This document shows positions 39,030 through 39,434 of a stretch of DNA of 39,434 nucleotides, piece by piece (the first letter of the stretch is position 1; the number at the start of each line of letters is the position of its first letter). The stretch comes from Patescibacteria group bacterium. GTDB taxonomy: Bacteria > Patescibacteriota > Patescibacteriia > Buchananbacterales > SURF-54. The stretch lies in NCBI GenBank assembly GCA_018818885.1, contig JAHIRB010000038.1, positions 1 through 39,434 of the forward strand. The letters are read 5' to 3'. The notes beneath the pieces are model-generated. The model made no database searches and was not told the origin of the DNA. It worked only from the letters and a program-made list of their open reading frames with translations. The position numbers were made by a program, and so were the translations under genes.

Positions 39030-39434
39030 ATGAAAACACTTATCTCTGGCTCACTAGCTTACGATAAAATTATGGATTTTCCGGGTAGTTTTGCCGACCA
39101 TATTTTACCAAATAAAATTCATGTGCTTTCTGTTGCTTTTACTGTTAGCGATTTAAAAGTTAACTTTGGTGGTACGGCTGGAAATATTGCCTACAATTTA
39201 TCACTTTTAAATGAAAAGCCAAAAATTGTTGGTGCTGCTGGCAATGATTTTTTTAGGTACAAAAAATGGTTACTAAAAAGCAAAATAGATATTTCTGGCA
39301 TCAAAATAATAAATAATCAACCAACTGCCAGCGCGCACATTGTCACAGATCAAAAAGATAACCAAATTACCGCTTTTCACCCTGGCGCAGCAACTAAATC
39401 AGCTGCAAAAGGTTTAAAATTAAATGGAGTAAAT
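39030..39434 (+). CDS. PfkB-family carbohydrate/nucleoside kinase, 3' partial
   Basis: 135 residues are visible, running off the window. MKTLISGSLAYDKIMDFPG is the PfkB N-terminal strand, NFGGTAGNIAYNLSLL is the family's GG-dimer signature region, and GAAGNDFF plus the FHPGAA motif fit adenosine-kinase/ribokinase-like members. The C-terminal catalytic DTxGAGD motif would be beyond the end and cannot be checked. Likely an adenosine or ribose-type kinase completing the salvage set with apt and mtnP, but the substrate is not certain. Confidence 0.85.
   Translation, partial: MKTLISGSLAYDKIMDFPGSFADHILPNKIHVLSVAFTVSDLKVNFGGTAGNIAYNLSLLNEKPKIVGAAGNDFFRYKKWLLKSKIDISGIKIINNQPTASAHIVTDQKDNQITAFHPGAATKSAAKGLKLNGVN

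Noticed and set aside
1..39434. UGA recoded as an amino acid (as in Gracilibacteria/Absconditabacteria)
   Set aside because: Conserved genes end at UGA (for example 24002 and 24520), and prfB with its UGA frameshift is intact.

Overview
The window looks like a chromosomal segment of an uncultivated, AT-rich Patescibacteria (Candidate Phyla Radiation) bacterium. This is inferred from gene content and style: non-SD starts in front of most genes, Asn/Gln-rich membrane-anchored proteins with thrombospondin type-3-like calcium repeats, giant Cys-rich surface proteins, and a ybeY-dgkA-ftsA-ftsZ order. UGA is an ordinary stop codon: prfB is present and keeps its own UGA frameshift site, which argues against the UGA-recoding lineages Absconditabacteria and Gracilibacteria.

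Region 1 (1-16529) is an accessory cell-surface island read left to right. It holds two very large secreted proteins plus the end of a third, with MopE-like and DUF4215-like Cys repeats, LamG domains, TSP3 repeats and VWA domains. Three small single-span membrane proteins display Ca-binding repeats on Asn/Gln-rich stalks. The two complete giants share an unrecognised C-terminal domain.

Region 2 (16537-22570) is housekeeping: ybeY, dgkA, ftsA, ftsZ and an adenosylcobalamin-dependent class II ribonucleotide reductase (nrdJ). ftsA is preceded by a leader whose long inverted repeat runs into the start codon. A second copy of this leader occurs at 28561-28671 in front of an unrelated small membrane protein. 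I do not recognise this element as a known RNA class.

Region 3 (22608-28536) is a RAYT-type transposase with REP-like hairpins, then a vitamin B12 segment. It has a methyltransferase overlapped by a cobO-type cob(I)alamin adenosyltransferase, then a cobalamin riboswitch with a terminator ending exactly at the next start codon. The controlled operon encodes a secreted transcobalamin/intrinsic-factor-like protein (alpha/alpha toroid plus DUF4430), a membrane-anchored Ig-like protein, a membrane-anchored DUF4430 protein and a DUF6580/ECF-S-like membrane protein. Together with nrdJ this suggests scavenging of external B12 to supply deoxynucleotide synthesis.

Region 4 (28561-35401) carries small membrane or secreted hypotheticals, prfB with a +1 frameshift, a GNAT acetyltransferase, glmS, a UDP-glucuronate decarboxylase and a UDP-sugar 4-epimerase-like SDR (nucleotide-sugar supply). 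Region 5 (35402-39434) has two structured non-coding stretches, glnA on the minus strand, and apt, an MTA phosphorylase and a PfkB kinase that would form a purine/MTA salvage set. Short SD-led ORFs lie on the minus strand at 24589-24720 and 37911-38114. REP-like hairpins preceded by GTAG recur between genes.
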